From: Agrococcus carbonis
Lineage (GTDB): Bacteria > Actinomycetota > Actinomycetes > Actinomycetales > Microbacteriaceae
Length of the DNA: 64,000 nucleotides
Direction of reading: 5' to 3'
Assembly: GCF_900104705.1 (NCBI RefSeq)
Contig: NZ_LT629734.1
Location: 1,984,001 to 2,048,000, forward strand
In this document: piece after piece, positions 28,834-37,983 of the stretch
Layout: each line of letters starts with the position of its first letter
How positions within the stretch are numbered: the first letter of the stretch is position 1
Translations under genes and position numbers: made by a program
Notes under the pieces: model-generated
Database searches by the model: none
Seen by the model: the letters and a program-made list of their open reading frames with translations, nothing else
Told to the model about the DNA's origin: nothing

Positions 28834-28854
28834 CTGTCTGATACCTACAGACAG
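28834..28854 (+). promoter_or_regulatory. 7-bp inverted repeat before the BASS transporter
   Basis: CTGTCTG (28834-28840), seven bases, CAGACAG (28848-28854), ending 10 bp before ATG 28865. It could be an operator or an RNA hairpin adjoining the ribosome-binding site (AGAGAGG). No regulator gene is adjacent. Confidence 0.4.
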
Positions 28855-28864
28855 AGAGGTCGTC

Positions 28865-29854
28865 ATGTCCCGCACCGCACCTGTCGGCGAGCGCATCGGT
28901 CGCGTCGCCGGCACCTGGTTCCCGCTCGTCGTGCTCGCCGCCGGCGCCGTCGCGATCGCCGTCCCGCAGGTCTTCCTGCCGCTGGGCGCATCGATCAACG
29001 TGCTGCTCGGCATCATCATGCTCGGCATGGGCCTCACCCTGCAGCCGGTCGACTTCACGGTCATCGCCAAGAAGCCCAAGGCGTTCGTCGTCGGCGTCGT
29101 CGCCCAATACGTCATCATGCCGCTCACCGCCATCGGCCTCGCGACCGCGTTCCAGCTGCCGCCCGAGCTGCTCGTCGGCGTCGTGCTGGTCGGCTCCGCG
29201 CCCGGCGGCACCGCATCCAACGTCATGGTCTACCTCGCCAAGGGCGACACCGCGCTCTCAGTCGCGATGACGACCGCCTCGACCCTCATCGCGCCGGTGC
29301 TCACGCCCCTGCTCGTGCTGTGGCTCGCCGGCTCGTACCTGCCGGTCGACGCGTGGGCGCTCTTCCAGTCGATCATCTTCATCGTGCTGCTGCCGGTGAT
29401 CGCCGGCGTCCTGCTGCGGATGCTGCTGCCGCGGGTCGTGCGGGCCATCCTGCCCTGGCTGCCGCTCGTCTCGGTCGTCGGCATCACCCTCGTCGTGCTC
29501 GCGGTCGTCGCGGGCAGCGCCGCCACGATCCTCTCGGTCGGCCTGCTCGTCGCGCTCGTCGTCATCCTGCACAACGGCGTCGGCTACGGCCTCGGCTTCC
29601 TCGCCGCGAAGTCGGTCGGGCTCGACACGAGCGCGCAGCGCGCCGTGGCGATCGAGGTCGGCATGCAGAACTCCGGCCTCGCCGCAGGCCTCGCGAAGAC
29701 GCACTTCTCGCCCGAGGCGGCGCTCCCCGCCGCGATCTTCTCGGTGTGGCACAACGTCTCGGGCGCGCTGCTCGCCTCGTTCTGGTCGCGCCGCCCGCCG
29801 CGCGACGCGGCGCCCGAGGCAGCTTCCGACACTCAGGATGCCGTCGTCAGCTGA
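28865..29854 (+). CDS. Bile acid:sodium symporter family (BASS) transporter
   Basis: 329 residues with 9-10 hydrophobic segments. The family motif GSAPGGTASNVMVYLAKGD forms the first crossover region, and EVGMQNSGLAAGLAKTHF marks the second half. BASS members move organic anions, pantoate, 2-keto acids or bile acids with Na+; the substrate here cannot be told. ATG 28865 follows AGAGAGG; an upstream GTG frame is not supported by similarity. The C-terminal 25 residues are a charged tail. Confidence 0.92.
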   Translation: MSRTAPVGERIGRVAGTWFPLVVLAAGAVAIAVPQVFLPLGASINVLLGIIMLGMGLTLQPVDFTVIAKKPKAFVVGVVAQYVIMPLTAIGLATAFQLPPELLVGVVLVGSAPGGTASNVMVYLAKGDTALSVAMTTASTLIAPVLTPLLVLWLAGSYLPVDAWALFQSIIFIVLLPVIAGVLLRMLLPRVVRAILPWLPLVSVVGITLVVLAVVAGSAATILSVGLLVALVVILHNGVGYGLGFLAAKSVGLDTSAQRAVAIEVGMQNSGLAAGLAKTHFSPEAALPAAIFSVWHNVSGALLASFWSRRPPRDAAPEAASDTQDAVVS

Positions 29855-29952
29855 CGCGCTGCCCCGCTGCGACCCCCGTCCGTGCCGGGCGGGGGTCGTC
29901 CGCGTCGGCGGGCTCGCGTAGCCTGTGCGGCACACCGACCCGGGAGGCTGCG

Positions 29953-30351
29953 ATGGCGCTGCGCTGGTACTCGAACGTGATCGAATCGACCGACCCGGGC
30001 AGGCTCGCCCGCTGGTGGGCGCAGGCGATCGACTGGCAGATCGCCTACGAAGCCGACGACGAGGTGGTCCTCATCCCGAAGTGGGCGGAAGAGCTCATGC
30101 CGAAGCTGGAGTTCCATCAGGTGCCGCCGGGGCTCGTCTTCGTGCGCGTCGACCACGAGAAGCAGTCGAAGAACCGCATCCACATGGATCTCGCCCCGCA
30201 CACGAGCGACGGTCGCGACGCCGAGATCGCGCGGCTCGAAGGGCTCGGCGCTCGTCGCATCGACGTGGGCCAGGGGCCGGACGTCACGTGGACCGTGCTC
30301 GCCGACATCGACGGCAACGAGTTCTGCGTGCTCTCGAGCCGCGAGGACTGA
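29953..30351 (+). CDS. VOC-superfamily glyoxalase-like protein
   Basis: 132 residues. The beta-alpha-beta-beta-beta layout of the vicinal-oxygen-chelate fold is readable: VIESTDPGRLARWWAQAIDW, then RIHMDLAP, LEGLGARRIDVGQG and VLADIDGNEFCVL. The RIHMDL histidine and the EF glutamate sit where metal ligands usually are. Substrate unknown. ATG 29953 follows GGGAGG; a TAGCCT -10 at 29919-29924 would give a short conventional leader. Confidence 0.88.
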   Translation: MALRWYSNVIESTDPGRLARWWAQAIDWQIAYEADDEVVLIPKWAEELMPKLEFHQVPPGLVFVRVDHEKQSKNRIHMDLAPHTSDGRDAEIARLEGLGARRIDVGQGPDVTWTVLADIDGNEFCVLSSRED

Positions 30352-30385
30352 GGCGGCTCACCGGGCGCGCCGCTGGGCTGCGGCG

Positions 30386-30745
30386 TCAGCGCGCGATGCC
30401 CCGCGCAGCGACCACCGCGCGCGCGATCCGCTCGACGAGCGCGATCGGCAGCGGGTCGCGGTGCCGCAGGTTCACCGTGTCCTTCCCCGAGCGCAGCGGC
30501 GCGACCTCGGCCTCGAGGTCCTCGGGCAGCGTCGGCACCGGGTAGAGGCCGATGTGCTGCTTCCATCCCGCGAAGTGCAGCGCGTAGCGGCCGCCGAGCA
30601 TGACGGCGGCGATGCCGTAGCGGATGCGCTCCTCGGGCTCGGGCACGGCGTCGCGGATCGCTCGGCGCACCTGCTGCAGCCGCTCGGCCACCTCGGGCGG
30701 GAAGCCGGCGATGTAGGCGTCGACGGTGGCGGGCTGCTCGCTCAT
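30386..30745 (-). CDS. DUF1801 protein
   Basis: 119 residues. The family pattern is clear: TVDAYIAGFPPEVAERLQQVRRAIRDAVPEPEERIRYGIAAVML, followed by YALHFAGWKQHIGLYP and a C-terminal RSGKDTVNLRHRDPLP. Members are YdhG-like small proteins; a role is not established. The ATG at 30745 begins MSEQPATVD; the longer frame crosses an upstream terminator. It is read in the same direction as the YccA-like gene but separated from it by two hairpins. Confidence 0.88.
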   Translation of the reverse strand: MSEQPATVDAYIAGFPPEVAERLQQVRRAIRDAVPEPEERIRYGIAAVMLGGRYALHFAGWKQHIGLYPVPTLPEDLEAEVAPLRSGKDTVNLRHRDPLPIALVERIARAVVAARGIAR

Positions 30746-30766
30746 GGGAACACTGTCACGCACGCC

Positions 30767-30794
30767 GAAGGCCCCGGCAAGAGCCGGGGCCTTC
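30767..30794 (-). terminator. Terminator hairpin between the YccA-like and DUF1801 genes
   Basis: Perfect 12-bp stem (30767-30778 / 30783-30794) with a 4-base loop, about 100 bp past the YccA-like stop on the - strand. Confidence 0.6.
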
Positions 30795-30845
30795 GCAAGC
30801 TTCGAGATCTCGCGACACGTGCGACTCCGTCGCGCGCTCCTGGAT

Positions 30846-30900
30846 CTAGCGTCCTCCGGGCTCAACGCGGCTGCGCCGCATTGAGTCCTGCGGACGCTAG
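30846..30900 (-). terminator. Long imperfect hairpin at the end of the YccA-like gene
   Basis: Three nested paired blocks: CTAGCGTCC/GGACGCTAG (30846-30854 / 30892-30900), CTCAA/TTGAG, and GCGGC/GCCGC around TGC. The outer arm includes the stop codon of the YccA-like gene. Probably a first transcript-end structure before the hairpin at 30767. Confidence 0.5.
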
Positions 30901-31886
30901 TTGTTGCCCCTGAGGATCGCGAGGATGCGCAGGATCTCGACGTAGAGCCAGATGATCGTCATCGTGATGCCGAACGCGGCCGACCAGCCGTACTTCTTGT
31001 GCACGCCGCGCTTGACGCCCATCTCGATGTTCTCGAAGTCCATCACGAGCGAGTACGCGCCCAGCACCACCGCGAGTACGCCGAGGATCACGCCGAGCGG
31101 GATGCCCATGATCTCGACCGAGCTGCGCCAGCCGAACATGCCGGTGGGGGCCACGAGCATGCCGACGAAGTTCGCGAGCGAGAACAGGCCGTAGCCGATG
31201 ATCACGATGAAGAAGATCTTGTTCATCTTCGGCGAGGTGCGGAAGATGCGGAACGCGTAGCCCGCGAGGGTCACCGCGAACACGCACGCCGTGGCGAGCA
31301 GCGCCTGGAAGATGATGCCGCTCATCGGCTGGCCGAAGCCGCCGAACTCGAGCAGGCCCGAGAACCCGCCGAGGAAGAGCCCCTGCGTCGCGCCGTACGC
31401 GAGCACGAGCGCCGGGCTCGGCTCCTTCTTGAAGATGTTGACGAGCGCCAGCACGAAGCCGACGAGCGCGCCGCCGTAGGTGAGGACGAAGAACGGCACC
31501 GAGGTGCCCATCGTCCACAGCATGCCGAGGGTGATGACGAAGCCCACGGCGGTCGCACCGAGGGTCAGCAGCGTCTTCATGATGACGCCGTCGTAGGTGA
31601 GGCGCTCGGTCTCGACAGGGCCGGCCGCCGGCGCCTGGAACTGCTGGTTCAGCTGCTCGGGCGTGGGCACGGCGGGCTGCTGCCCGTAGGGGGTGCCGCC
31701 GTACTGCGGCTGCCCGTACGGCGCGCCGCCGTACTGCTGCTGGCCGTACTGCGGCTGGCCGTAGGGAGCCTGGCCGTAGGGGGCCTGGCCGTAGGGAGCC
31801 TGCTGCCCACCGGGGATCGCCTGCGCGGCGCGCTGGGGGTTCTCGGTGAACGCGGGCGAGTTGCGGAACGCCGGGTTGCCTGCCAA
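30897..31886 (-). CDS. Bax inhibitor-1/YccA-family membrane protein
   Basis: 329 residues from a TTG start at 31886, which follows AGGAGC and gives the family N-terminus [13 protein letters not shown] longer frame from an ATG at 32003 would cross a likely promoter (TAGTCT on the - strand at 31944-31939) and has no similarity. Residues about 20-75 are a PYGQ/QYG-rich disordered head. The remainder has seven hydrophobic segments and the TMBIM-like end with DFENIE and a Lys-rich loop ([32 protein letters not shown]). Function in bacteria is unclear; membrane-protein quality control or ion leak has been suggested for relatives. Confidence 0.9.
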   Translation of the reverse strand: MAGNPAFRNSPAFTENPQRAAQAIPGGQQAPYGQAPYGQAPYGQPQYGQQQYGGAPYGQPQYGGTPYGQQPAVPTPEQLNQQFQAPAAGPVETERLTYDGVIMKTLLTLGATAVGFVITLGMLWTMGTSVPFFVLTYGGALVGFVLALVNIFKKEPSPALVLAYGATQGLFLGGFSGLLEFGGFGQPMSGIIFQALLATACVFAVTLAGYAFRIFRTSPKMNKIFFIVIIGYGLFSLANFVGMLVAPTGMFGWRSSVEIMGIPLGVILGVLAVVLGAYSLVMDFENIEMGVKRGVHKKYGWSAAFGITMTIIWLYVEILRILAILRGNN

Positions 31887-32002
31887 GGGAGTTGCTCCTG
31901 TCGAAGAATCGCGGCCGCCACGGGGGCGGACTGGCCACAGACTACCGATGATCACCAGGTTTTCGCTGTGTGCGGGCGTGGTTCGAGCCCGGCGATCCGC
32001 CA

Positions 32003-32008
32003 TAGCCT
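32003..32008 (+). promoter_or_regulatory. -10 element TAGCCT, leaderless GDPD transcript
   Basis: Ends 6 bases before GTG 32015, so the predicted +1 is the initiation codon. There is no SD. Confidence 0.55.
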
Positions 32009-32014
32009 GGCCAC

Positions 32015-33028
32015 GTGCACTCCACCACCCTCATCGCCCACCGCGGCGCCTCGGGCTGGGCGCCCGAGCACACCGAGACGGCCGTGCGGCTCGCCGCCGC
32101 GCTCGGCGCCGACGCCGTCGAGCCCGACCTCGTCGCGACGCGCGACGGCGTGCTCGTCGTGCGGCACGACAACGAGCTGAGCGAGACGACCGACATCGCG
32201 CACCGACCCGAGCTCGCCGACCGCCGCCGCACGCAGGTCATCGACGGGATCGAGCTCACCGGCTGGTTCGTCGAGGACCTCACGTGGGCTGAGGTCGCGA
32301 CGCTCCGCACCCGCGAGCGGCTGCCGCAGCTGCGCCCCGCGAGCGCCCGCCGCGACGGCATCGACCGCGTGCTGCGCTTCGACGAGCTGCTGCACATCGC
32401 CGAGGAGTGCGGCCTCGGCGTCGTCGCCGAGCTCAAGCACGCGACCCACCACGACGCGATCGGCCTGCCGCTCGGCGCGATGCTCGCGGATGCGGTGGCC
32501 CGCACGCGCTGGAGCGCCCCGGGCGCGCTCGTGGTCGAGTCGTTCGAAGAAGGGGTGCTGCACGAGGTGCGGTCGCTCGGCGTCGACGCGCGGCTCGTCT
32601 ACCTGATGGACGAGCACGGCACCGCCGCCGACCTCGTCGGCCGTGCAGAGGCATCCGCGGGTCGTGATCTGACCCGGGATGTGTCGACCGAGGGCGCGCC
32701 GAGCTACGCGACGCAGCGCACCGACGAGGGGCTCGCTGCGCTCGCGCGGCGGGTGGATGCGATCAGCGTCGCGAAGCAGGTGCTGTTCGACCGCTCGAGC
32801 GGCGAGCTCCGCCCGAGCGACCTCGTCGAGCGCGCCCGCGCCGCGGGCCTCGGCACGATCACGTGGACGCTGCGGCCGGAGAACGCGTTCCTCGAGCCCG
32901 AGCACCGGCTCGGCGACCACCCGGCGGCGTGGGGCGACTGGCAGCGGGAGTGGGCGATGGTCGCGGGCCTCGGGCTCGAGAGCGTCTTCGTCGACCACCC
33001 CGATCTGTGGCGGCGCATCTCTGGGTAG
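32015..33028 (+). CDS. Glycerophosphodiester phosphodiesterase
   Basis: 337 residues, TIM-barrel GDPD enzyme that cleaves glycerophosphodiesters to glycerol-3-phosphate and an alcohol. The catalytic HRG is in [15 protein letters not shown], the metal acids in [10 protein letters not shown], and the second catalytic histidine in VVRHDNEL. There is no signal peptide, so it is cytoplasmic. The product could feed GlpD at 19 kb, though the genes are far apart. Start GTG 32015, translated from a probably leaderless message. Confidence 0.94.
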   Translation: MHSTTLIAHRGASGWAPEHTETAVRLAAALGADAVEPDLVATRDGVLVVRHDNELSETTDIAHRPELADRRRTQVIDGIELTGWFVEDLTWAEVATLRTRERLPQLRPASARRDGIDRVLRFDELLHIAEECGLGVVAELKHATHHDAIGLPLGAMLADAVARTRWSAPGALVVESFEEGVLHEVRSLGVDARLVYLMDEHGTAADLVGRAEASAGRDLTRDVSTEGAPSYATQRTDEGLAALARRVDAISVAKQVLFDRSSGELRPSDLVERARAAGLGTITWTLRPENAFLEPEHRLGDHPAAWGDWQREWAMVAGLGLESVFVDHPDLWRRISG

Positions 33029-33077
33029 CGGCACGGGCGTGCACTGCCTGCCCGCCCCCGGCCCGGCGCGTCACCGG

Positions 33078-33093
33078 TCGAACGTAGAATCGA
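33078..33093 (+). promoter_or_regulatory. pcrA -10 (TAGAAT 33085-33090) within an imperfect LexA-like box
   Basis: TAGAAT ends 7 bases before ATG 33098, a leaderless arrangement. The 16 bases around it read TCGAAC-GTAG-AATCGA; compared with the actinobacterial LexA consensus TCGAAC-N4-GTTCGA, 10 of 12 positions agree, with both mismatches in the right arm. The promoter call is fair, the LexA call weak. Confidence 0.45.
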
Positions 33094-33097
33094 ACGG

Positions 33098-35485
33098 ATG
33101 AGCGACTTGTGGGGGCTGGGCGACGACGGCTTCGAGGAGGTCCAGCGGCCGACGCCGCTGGGCGCCGGCGGCGGCAGCGCGCACGGCGCGATCCCGGAGG
33201 CGCTGCTCGCCGGGCTCAACCCGCCGCAGCGAGAGGCGGTCGAGCACCGCGGCCCCGCGCTGCTGATCGTCGCGGGCGCGGGCTCGGGCAAGACGCGCGT
33301 GCTCACCCACCGGGTGGCAGGCCTGCTCGCCACTCGTGAGGCGTGGCCGAGCCAGATCCTCGCGATCACGTTCACGAACAAGGCCGCCGCCGAGATGCGC
33401 GAGCGCGTCGAGCAGCTCGTCGGCGAGGAGTCGCGCGGCATGTGGATCCGCACGTTCCACTCCGCGTGCGTGCGCATCCTGCGCCGCGAGGCCGAGGAGT
33501 TCGGCTTCAAGGACTCCTTCACCATCTACGACTCGGGCGACGTGCGCGCGCTCCTCAAGCGGCTCATCAAGGAGCGCGGCGCCGACATCACGGGGCTCAC
33601 GCCCGGCGGGGTCGCCGCCCGCATCTCGAAGGCCAAGAACGAGCTGCACGACGTCGACTCGTGGGCGCGCACCGCGAGCCTCGACAACCCGCTCGACGCG
33701 GCGTTCCTCGAGATCTGGCGCGAGTACGACCGCGAGCTGCGCCGGGCGAACGCCTTCGACTTCGACGACCTCATCTCGCAGACGGTGTTCCTGCTGCGCG
33801 CCTTCCCGCGCGTCGCGGCGCAGTACCGCAAGCGCTTCCGCCACATCCTCGTCGACGAGTACCAGGACACGAACGCCGCGCAGTACGCGCTCATCCGCGA
33901 GCTGACCCAGCCGGTCTCGCGCGGCGAGCTGCCCGACCTGCGCGACGACCTGCCGGGCGCGTCGCTGACCGTGGTGGGCGACTCGGATCAGTCGATCTAC
34001 GCCTTCCGCGGCGCCGACATCCGCAACATCACCGACTTCGAGCGCGACTTCCCTGGTGCCCGCGTCATCATGCTCGAGCAGAACTACCGCTCGACCCAGA
34101 ACATCCTCTCGGCCGCCAACGCCGTGATCGGCAACAACTTCGACCGCCGCGCGAAGAACCTCTGGACCGACTCGGGCGACGGCGCGAAGATCGTCGGCTT
34201 CACCGGCTACTCCGGGCATGACGAGGCGCAGTTCGTCGCCGACGAGATCGTCGAGCTCACCGGCGGCGGCATGGCCTACAGCGACATCGCCGTGTTCTAC
34301 CGCACGAACGCGCAGACGCGCGCGCTCGAGGAGGTGCTCATCCGCACCGCGATCCCGTACCGCGTCATCGGGGGCACGAAGTTCTACGAGCGCGCCGAGA
34401 TCAAGGATGCGATGGCCTACCTCGTGACCGTCGCGAACCCGGCCGACGCGCTCAGCCTGCGCCGCATCATGAACGTGCCCAAGCGCGGCATCGGCCCGGC
34501 GACCGAGGCGGCGCTGCAGGCGTTCGCCGACGAGCACGACATCACGCTGCGGGATGCGATGCGGCGCGTCGACGAGATCGCCCTCGGCCCCAAGGTGGCC
34601 GGGGCCATCAAGGATCTCGCGGCGCTGCTCGACGAGTTCAGCGCGCGGCCGGATGCCGACCCGGGCGAGGTGCTGCGCGAGCTCATGAGCCGCTCGGGCT
34701 ACACCGACCAGCTGCGCCGCTCGCCCGACCCGCAGGATGCCGCGCGGCTCGAGAACGTCGAGGAGCTCATCGCGGTGACGCGCGAGTTCCGGCGGCAGAA
34801 CCCGGGCGGCACGCTCATCGACTTCCTCACCGAGACGTCGCTCGTCGCGGCGGCCGACGAGCTCGACGACTCGGGCGGCCAGGTGTCGCTCATGACGCTG
34901 CACACCGCCAAGGGGCTCGAGTTCGAGGCGGTGTTCATCACGGGCGTCGAGGAGGATCTGCTGCCGCACCGCATGTCGGCGAACGAGCCGGGCGGGCCGG
35001 CCGAGGAGCGCCGCCTCTTCTACGTCGGCATCACCCGCGCGCGGCAGCGGCTGCACCTCTCGCTCGCCATGACGCGCGCGCAGTTCGGGGAGGTCAATCC
35101 CGCGGTGCCGAGCCGCTACCTCGAGGAGATCCCCGCCGACCTCATCGACTGGCGCACGCCGCCCACCACCATGCGCGCGTCCGCGCAGCCGCGCGCGCTC
35201 GGACGCTGGCGCGATGAGCCGCGCGAGCAGTTCGTCACCGGCTATCGCACGCCGCCGCCGCTGCCGAAGGGGCCGAAGAAGGAGTTCGCCAACACGATCA
35301 CCGAGGTGCGCGACAACTCGGGGCTCGAGCTCGCCGCCGGGGACCGCATCCGCCACAAGGACTTCGGCGAGGGCACCGTGCAGGCCGTCACCGGACTCGA
35401 CAAGAAGCGGGTCGCCGAGGTGCGCTTCGACACCGCGGGCCGCAAGCGGCTGCTCGTGAAGATCGCCCCCATCGAGAAACTCTGA
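33098..35485 (+). CDS. pcrA: ATP-dependent DNA helicase PcrA/UvrD
   Basis: 795 residues, superfamily 1A 3'-5' helicase for repair and replication-fork clearing. Motif I is AGAGSGKTRVL (59-69), Ia ILAITFTNKAAAEM, motif II ILVDEYQDTN, III VGDSDQSIYAFRGAD, IV LEQNYRST, V SLMTLHTAKGLEFEAVF and VI EERRLFYVGITRAR. The C-terminus has the PcrA-type RNA-polymerase-interaction domain (IRHKDFGEGTVQAV...RKRLLVKIAPIEKL). An N-terminal extension of about 35 residues is disordered. Confidence 0.97.
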   Translation: MSDLWGLGDDGFEEVQRPTPLGAGGGSAHGAIPEALLAGLNPPQREAVEHRGPALLIVAGAGSGKTRVLTHRVAGLLATREAWPSQILAITFTNKAAAEMRERVEQLVGEESRGMWIRTFHSACVRILRREAEEFGFKDSFTIYDSGDVRALLKRLIKERGADITGLTPGGVAARISKAKNELHDVDSWARTASLDNPLDAAFLEIWREYDRELRRANAFDFDDLISQTVFLLRAFPRVAAQYRKRFRHILVDEYQDTNAAQYALIRELTQPVSRGELPDLRDDLPGASLTVVGDSDQSIYAFRGADIRNITDFERDFPGARVIMLEQNYRSTQNILSAANAVIGNNFDRRAKNLWTDSGDGAKIVGFTGYSGHDEAQFVADEIVELTGGGMAYSDIAVFYRTNAQTRALEEVLIRTAIPYRVIGGTKFYERAEIKDAMAYLVTVANPADALSLRRIMNVPKRGIGPATEAALQAFADEHDITLRDAMRRVDEIALGPKVAGAIKDLAALLDEFSARPDADPGEVLRELMSRSGYTDQLRRSPDPQDAARLENVEELIAVTREFRRQNPGGTLIDFLTETSLVAAADELDDSGGQVSLMTLHTAKGLEFEAVFITGVEEDLLPHRMSANEPGGPAEERRLFYVGITRARQRLHLSLAMTRAQFGEVNPAVPSRYLEEIPADLIDWRTPPTTMRASAQPRALGRWRDEPREQFVTGYRTPPPLPKGPKKEFANTITEVRDNSGLELAAGDRIRHKDFGEGTVQAVTGLDKKRVAEVRFDTAGRKRLLVKIAPIEKL

Positions 35486-35486
35486 C

Positions 35487-35570
35487 TCGCGTCACGAGAC
35501 CACGCGGCGCTCGCCGCGCCCTCCGCCGGTCGAGGAGCGCGCCGGCGCAGCCGGCTCGCGACACGAGACC
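35487..35570. repeat. Dispersed REP-like element downstream of pcrA
   Basis: A half unit (CTCGCGTCACGAGACC) is followed by one full unit: GGTCGAGGAGCGCGC, a different internal palindrome (CCGGCGCAGCCGG), then CTCGCGACACGAGACC. It is the same family as the array at 8.8-9.1 kb, but the palindromic middle has changed while remaining palindromic. Confidence 0.75.
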
Positions 35571-35651
35571 CCGCCCCCGCATCCGTCACGAACCGATCAC
35601 GATCCTCCCGTCCCGCTGGTGCCCCCGCGGGCTCCCGGTCATGATGACCGC

Positions 35652-36110
35652 ATGGAGGCCACCACCCGCAGACCGGATCGCGCGCTGCTCGTCGTGATCA
35701 TCGCGGTCGCCGCGCTCGTCGTGCTCGCGCTCGTCGTCGTGCTCACGCGCGGCGCCGCGGCGCCGCTCGACCCGTCGACGCCCGCCGGCGTCGTGCAGCG
35801 ATACACCGCGGCGGTCATCGAGGGCGACGAGCAGGCCGCGCTCGAGCACCTCGTCGATAAGGCGCGGGACGACTGCGAGCGGCTCGACCCCGGCACGCTC
35901 GACGACGTGCGGGTGACCCTCGCCGACACGGTCGAGCGCGGCGACACCGCCGACGTCGACGTCTCCGTCGTGACGACGAGCGGCGGCGGCCTCTTCGGGC
36001 CCTCCGAGTACCGCGAGGAGGCGACGTTCGAGCTCGAGCGCACCGAGGCGGGCTGGCGCATCGCGACCGCGCCGTGGCAGCTCGCGATCTGCGCGCAAGC
36101 GGCGCCGTGA
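35652..36110 (+). CDS. Membrane-anchored small protein, DUF4878-like
   Basis: 152 residues. One transmembrane segment (about 12-34) near the N-terminus anchors an external domain with the pattern TPAGVVQRYTAAVIEGDEQAALEHL...RTEAGWRIATAPW, like lumazine-binding/NTF2-like DUF4878 proteins. It has two cysteines (DDCERL and AICAQ). The ATG at 35652 is used; ATGs at 35641 and 35644 exist but only 35619 and 35652 are in frame. The stop overlaps the next start (GTGA). Confidence 0.7.
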   Translation: MEATTRRPDRALLVVIIAVAALVVLALVVVLTRGAAAPLDPSTPAGVVQRYTAAVIEGDEQAALEHLVDKARDDCERLDPGTLDDVRVTLADTVERGDTADVDVSVVTTSGGGLFGPSEYREEATFELERTEAGWRIATAPWQLAICAQAAP

Positions 36111-37762
36111 GCATCGCCGAGGCGCCTGCGCCCCAGCCGCCCGCACCGAATCCGCCGCCAGTGGCCCGCGGCGCGCAGGCGACCGTGCGCCGCCTCATCC
36201 TCACGCTGCTGCTGCTCGTGCTCGTCACGATCGCCGCATCGGGCGTCAGCGGGCTCCTCGGTCGGCTGCTGCAGACCGAGGCCGACCTCGGCGATCCGAT
36301 CGCCGGCCTCGCGCTCTCGCTCGCGTTCACGCTCATCGGCGGACCGCTCGCCGTGCTCGTCTGGTGGTGGCTGTGGCGCCGCCTCGACGGAACCGACCGC
36401 TCGTCCGTGGCGTGGGGCCTATACCTCTCGGCCGTCGCGACGATCTCCCTCATCGTCTTCTCCACGTCGCTGCTCGGGGCGATCGCCGACCTCGTGCGCG
36501 GCACGTGGTCCCCGGATGCGGTAGCGACCGGGGTGGCCTGGCTCGCGGTCTGGATCCTGCACCGCATCATGTGGGCGCATCCGACGAAGAGCCCGCTGCG
36601 GCTCGCGCGGGTGCCGATCGCGCTCGGCGCCGGCTACGGGCTCGGCGTCGCGGCGCTCGGAGCGATCCGCGTGCTCGAGGCGGTGTTCGCCGAGGCGACG
36701 CTCCCGAGCGTCGGGAGCGTCGGCGGCGCGTGGTGGCTCAGTCCGCTGCAGGCCGCGATCTGGGCGGTCGGCGGCGCAGGGATCTGGTGGTGGCACTGGC
36801 GGCGCGACGGCGCCGTCGCGATGCGCGGCGGCTTCCCCGACGTCGCCCTCGTGCTCACGGGCGTGCTCGGCGCGGGCGCCGTCGCGCTCGGCGGCTTCGG
36901 CGTCTCGCTCTGGATCGGCCTGCGCGCGGCGCTCGACCGCAGCCTGCCCTGGCGCGACCTGCTCGAGCCGCTGCCGCTCGCGGTCGCCGCGGCCGCCGTC
37001 GGCGTCGTCGTCTGGCTCTCGCACCGGCGCGTCGCGACGGAGCGCTCCGCGGGCACGCGCAGCGCGACCAGGCTCGTGGAGGCCGGGCTCGGCCTCATCG
37101 CCGCCGCCTCGGGCGTCGGCATCATCGCGAACGCCCTGCTCGCATCGCTCACGCCGTCGCTCGCCGGCGGCGACGCACGCGCCCTGCTGCTCGGCGGTCT
37201 CGCGTCGCTCGCCGTCGGCGCGCCCGTGTGGTGGGCGGCATGGCACCCGCTCGACACCGCAGCGCACGCCGCCGATGCGGGCCGCCGCGTCTACCTCGTC
37301 GCCGTCTTCGGCGTCAGCGCGCTCGTCGCGATCGTGGCGCTGCTCGTGGTCGGCTACCGCGTCTTCGAGCTCGTGCTCGACGGCGGCGCGGGCGAGGGGC
37401 TCGTGGAGCGCATCCGTGCTCCCTTCGGGCTGCTGCTCGCGACCGCCGCGGTCGCGGGCTACCACTTCGCGGTGTGGCGGCGCGACCGCGCAGCGGCTCC
37501 GACGACCGGCCGGGTGCGCAGCATCGGCCGCATCATCCTCGTCGCCGGCGGCGACGACACCTCACTCGCGCAGCAGCTCGAGGCGGCGACCGGAGCGCCC
37601 GTCACGCGGTGGACCCGGGCCGACGCACAACGGGCCGACGCACACCGGCCCGACGCATCCGCCGACGCCGTGCTGCGCGCGCTCGAGGGCGTGAGCGGCC
37701 GCCGCGTGCTCGTCGTGACCGGTCGCGACGGCGCGGTCGAGGCCGTGCCGCTCGTCGACTGA
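36107..37762 (+). CDS. DUF5671 multi-pass membrane protein
   Basis: 551 residues with about 12 hydrophobic segments in repeated four-helix-like blocks. Repeats of RRLILTLLLLVLVTIAASGVSGLL and GGPLAVLVWWWLWRRL type, as well as HRRVATER between blocks, fit DUF5671 tandem domains. The last 90 residues are soluble, with GRIILVAGGDDTSLAQQLEAATG, a possible small nucleotide- or ligand-binding domain. Function unknown. GTG 36107 overlaps the upstream stop; the pair is an operon. Confidence 0.82.
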   Translation: MSIAEAPAPQPPAPNPPPVARGAQATVRRLILTLLLLVLVTIAASGVSGLLGRLLQTEADLGDPIAGLALSLAFTLIGGPLAVLVWWWLWRRLDGTDRSSVAWGLYLSAVATISLIVFSTSLLGAIADLVRGTWSPDAVATGVAWLAVWILHRIMWAHPTKSPLRLARVPIALGAGYGLGVAALGAIRVLEAVFAEATLPSVGSVGGAWWLSPLQAAIWAVGGAGIWWWHWRRDGAVAMRGGFPDVALVLTGVLGAGAVALGGFGVSLWIGLRAALDRSLPWRDLLEPLPLAVAAAAVGVVVWLSHRRVATERSAGTRSATRLVEAGLGLIAAASGVGIIANALLASLTPSLAGGDARALLLGGLASLAVGAPVWWAAWHPLDTAAHAADAGRRVYLVAVFGVSALVAIVALLVVGYRVFELVLDGGAGEGLVERIRAPFGLLLATAAVAGYHFAVWRRDRAAAPTTGRVRSIGRIILVAGGDDTSLAQQLEAATGAPVTRWTRADAQRADAHRPDASADAVLRALEGVSGRRVLVVTGRDGAVEAVPLVD

Positions 37763-37766
37763 GCCG

Positions 37767-37946
37767 CTAGAGGCCCGGCGTCACCAGCAGCACCATCGCC
37801 ACGAGCGTGACGGCGCCCACGAGCCAGATGAACGGCTGCAGCCGGCGGCGCAGGGTGCGCGGCGGGCGGGCGTCGTCGTCATGTTCGAAGGCGGGGTCGA
37901 GCTCCGGCGGGATCGCGTCGTGCTCGCGCTGCTCGTGCTCCTGCAT
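37767..37946 (-). CDS. Small single-pass membrane protein (59 residues)
   Basis: Reading the - strand from ATG 37946 gives a 59-residue protein: an acidic/His-rich head (MQEHEQREHDAIPPELDPAF), an Arg-rich stretch (RTLRRRLQPF) and one transmembrane helix (WLVGAVTLVAMVLLV), ending in TAG 37767. An upstream GGAGG (reverse of CCTCC at 37949-37953) spaces correctly, and the Arg-before-helix layout suits an N-in orientation. It converges with DUF5671 (stops 5 bp apart). Unknown function. Confidence 0.65.
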   Translation of the reverse strand: MQEHEQREHDAIPPELDPAFEHDDDARPPRTLRRRLQPFIWLVGAVTLVAMVLLVTPGL

Positions 37947-37983
37947 GCCTCCAGCCTGGCACGGGCGGTGTCATCTCGACACG

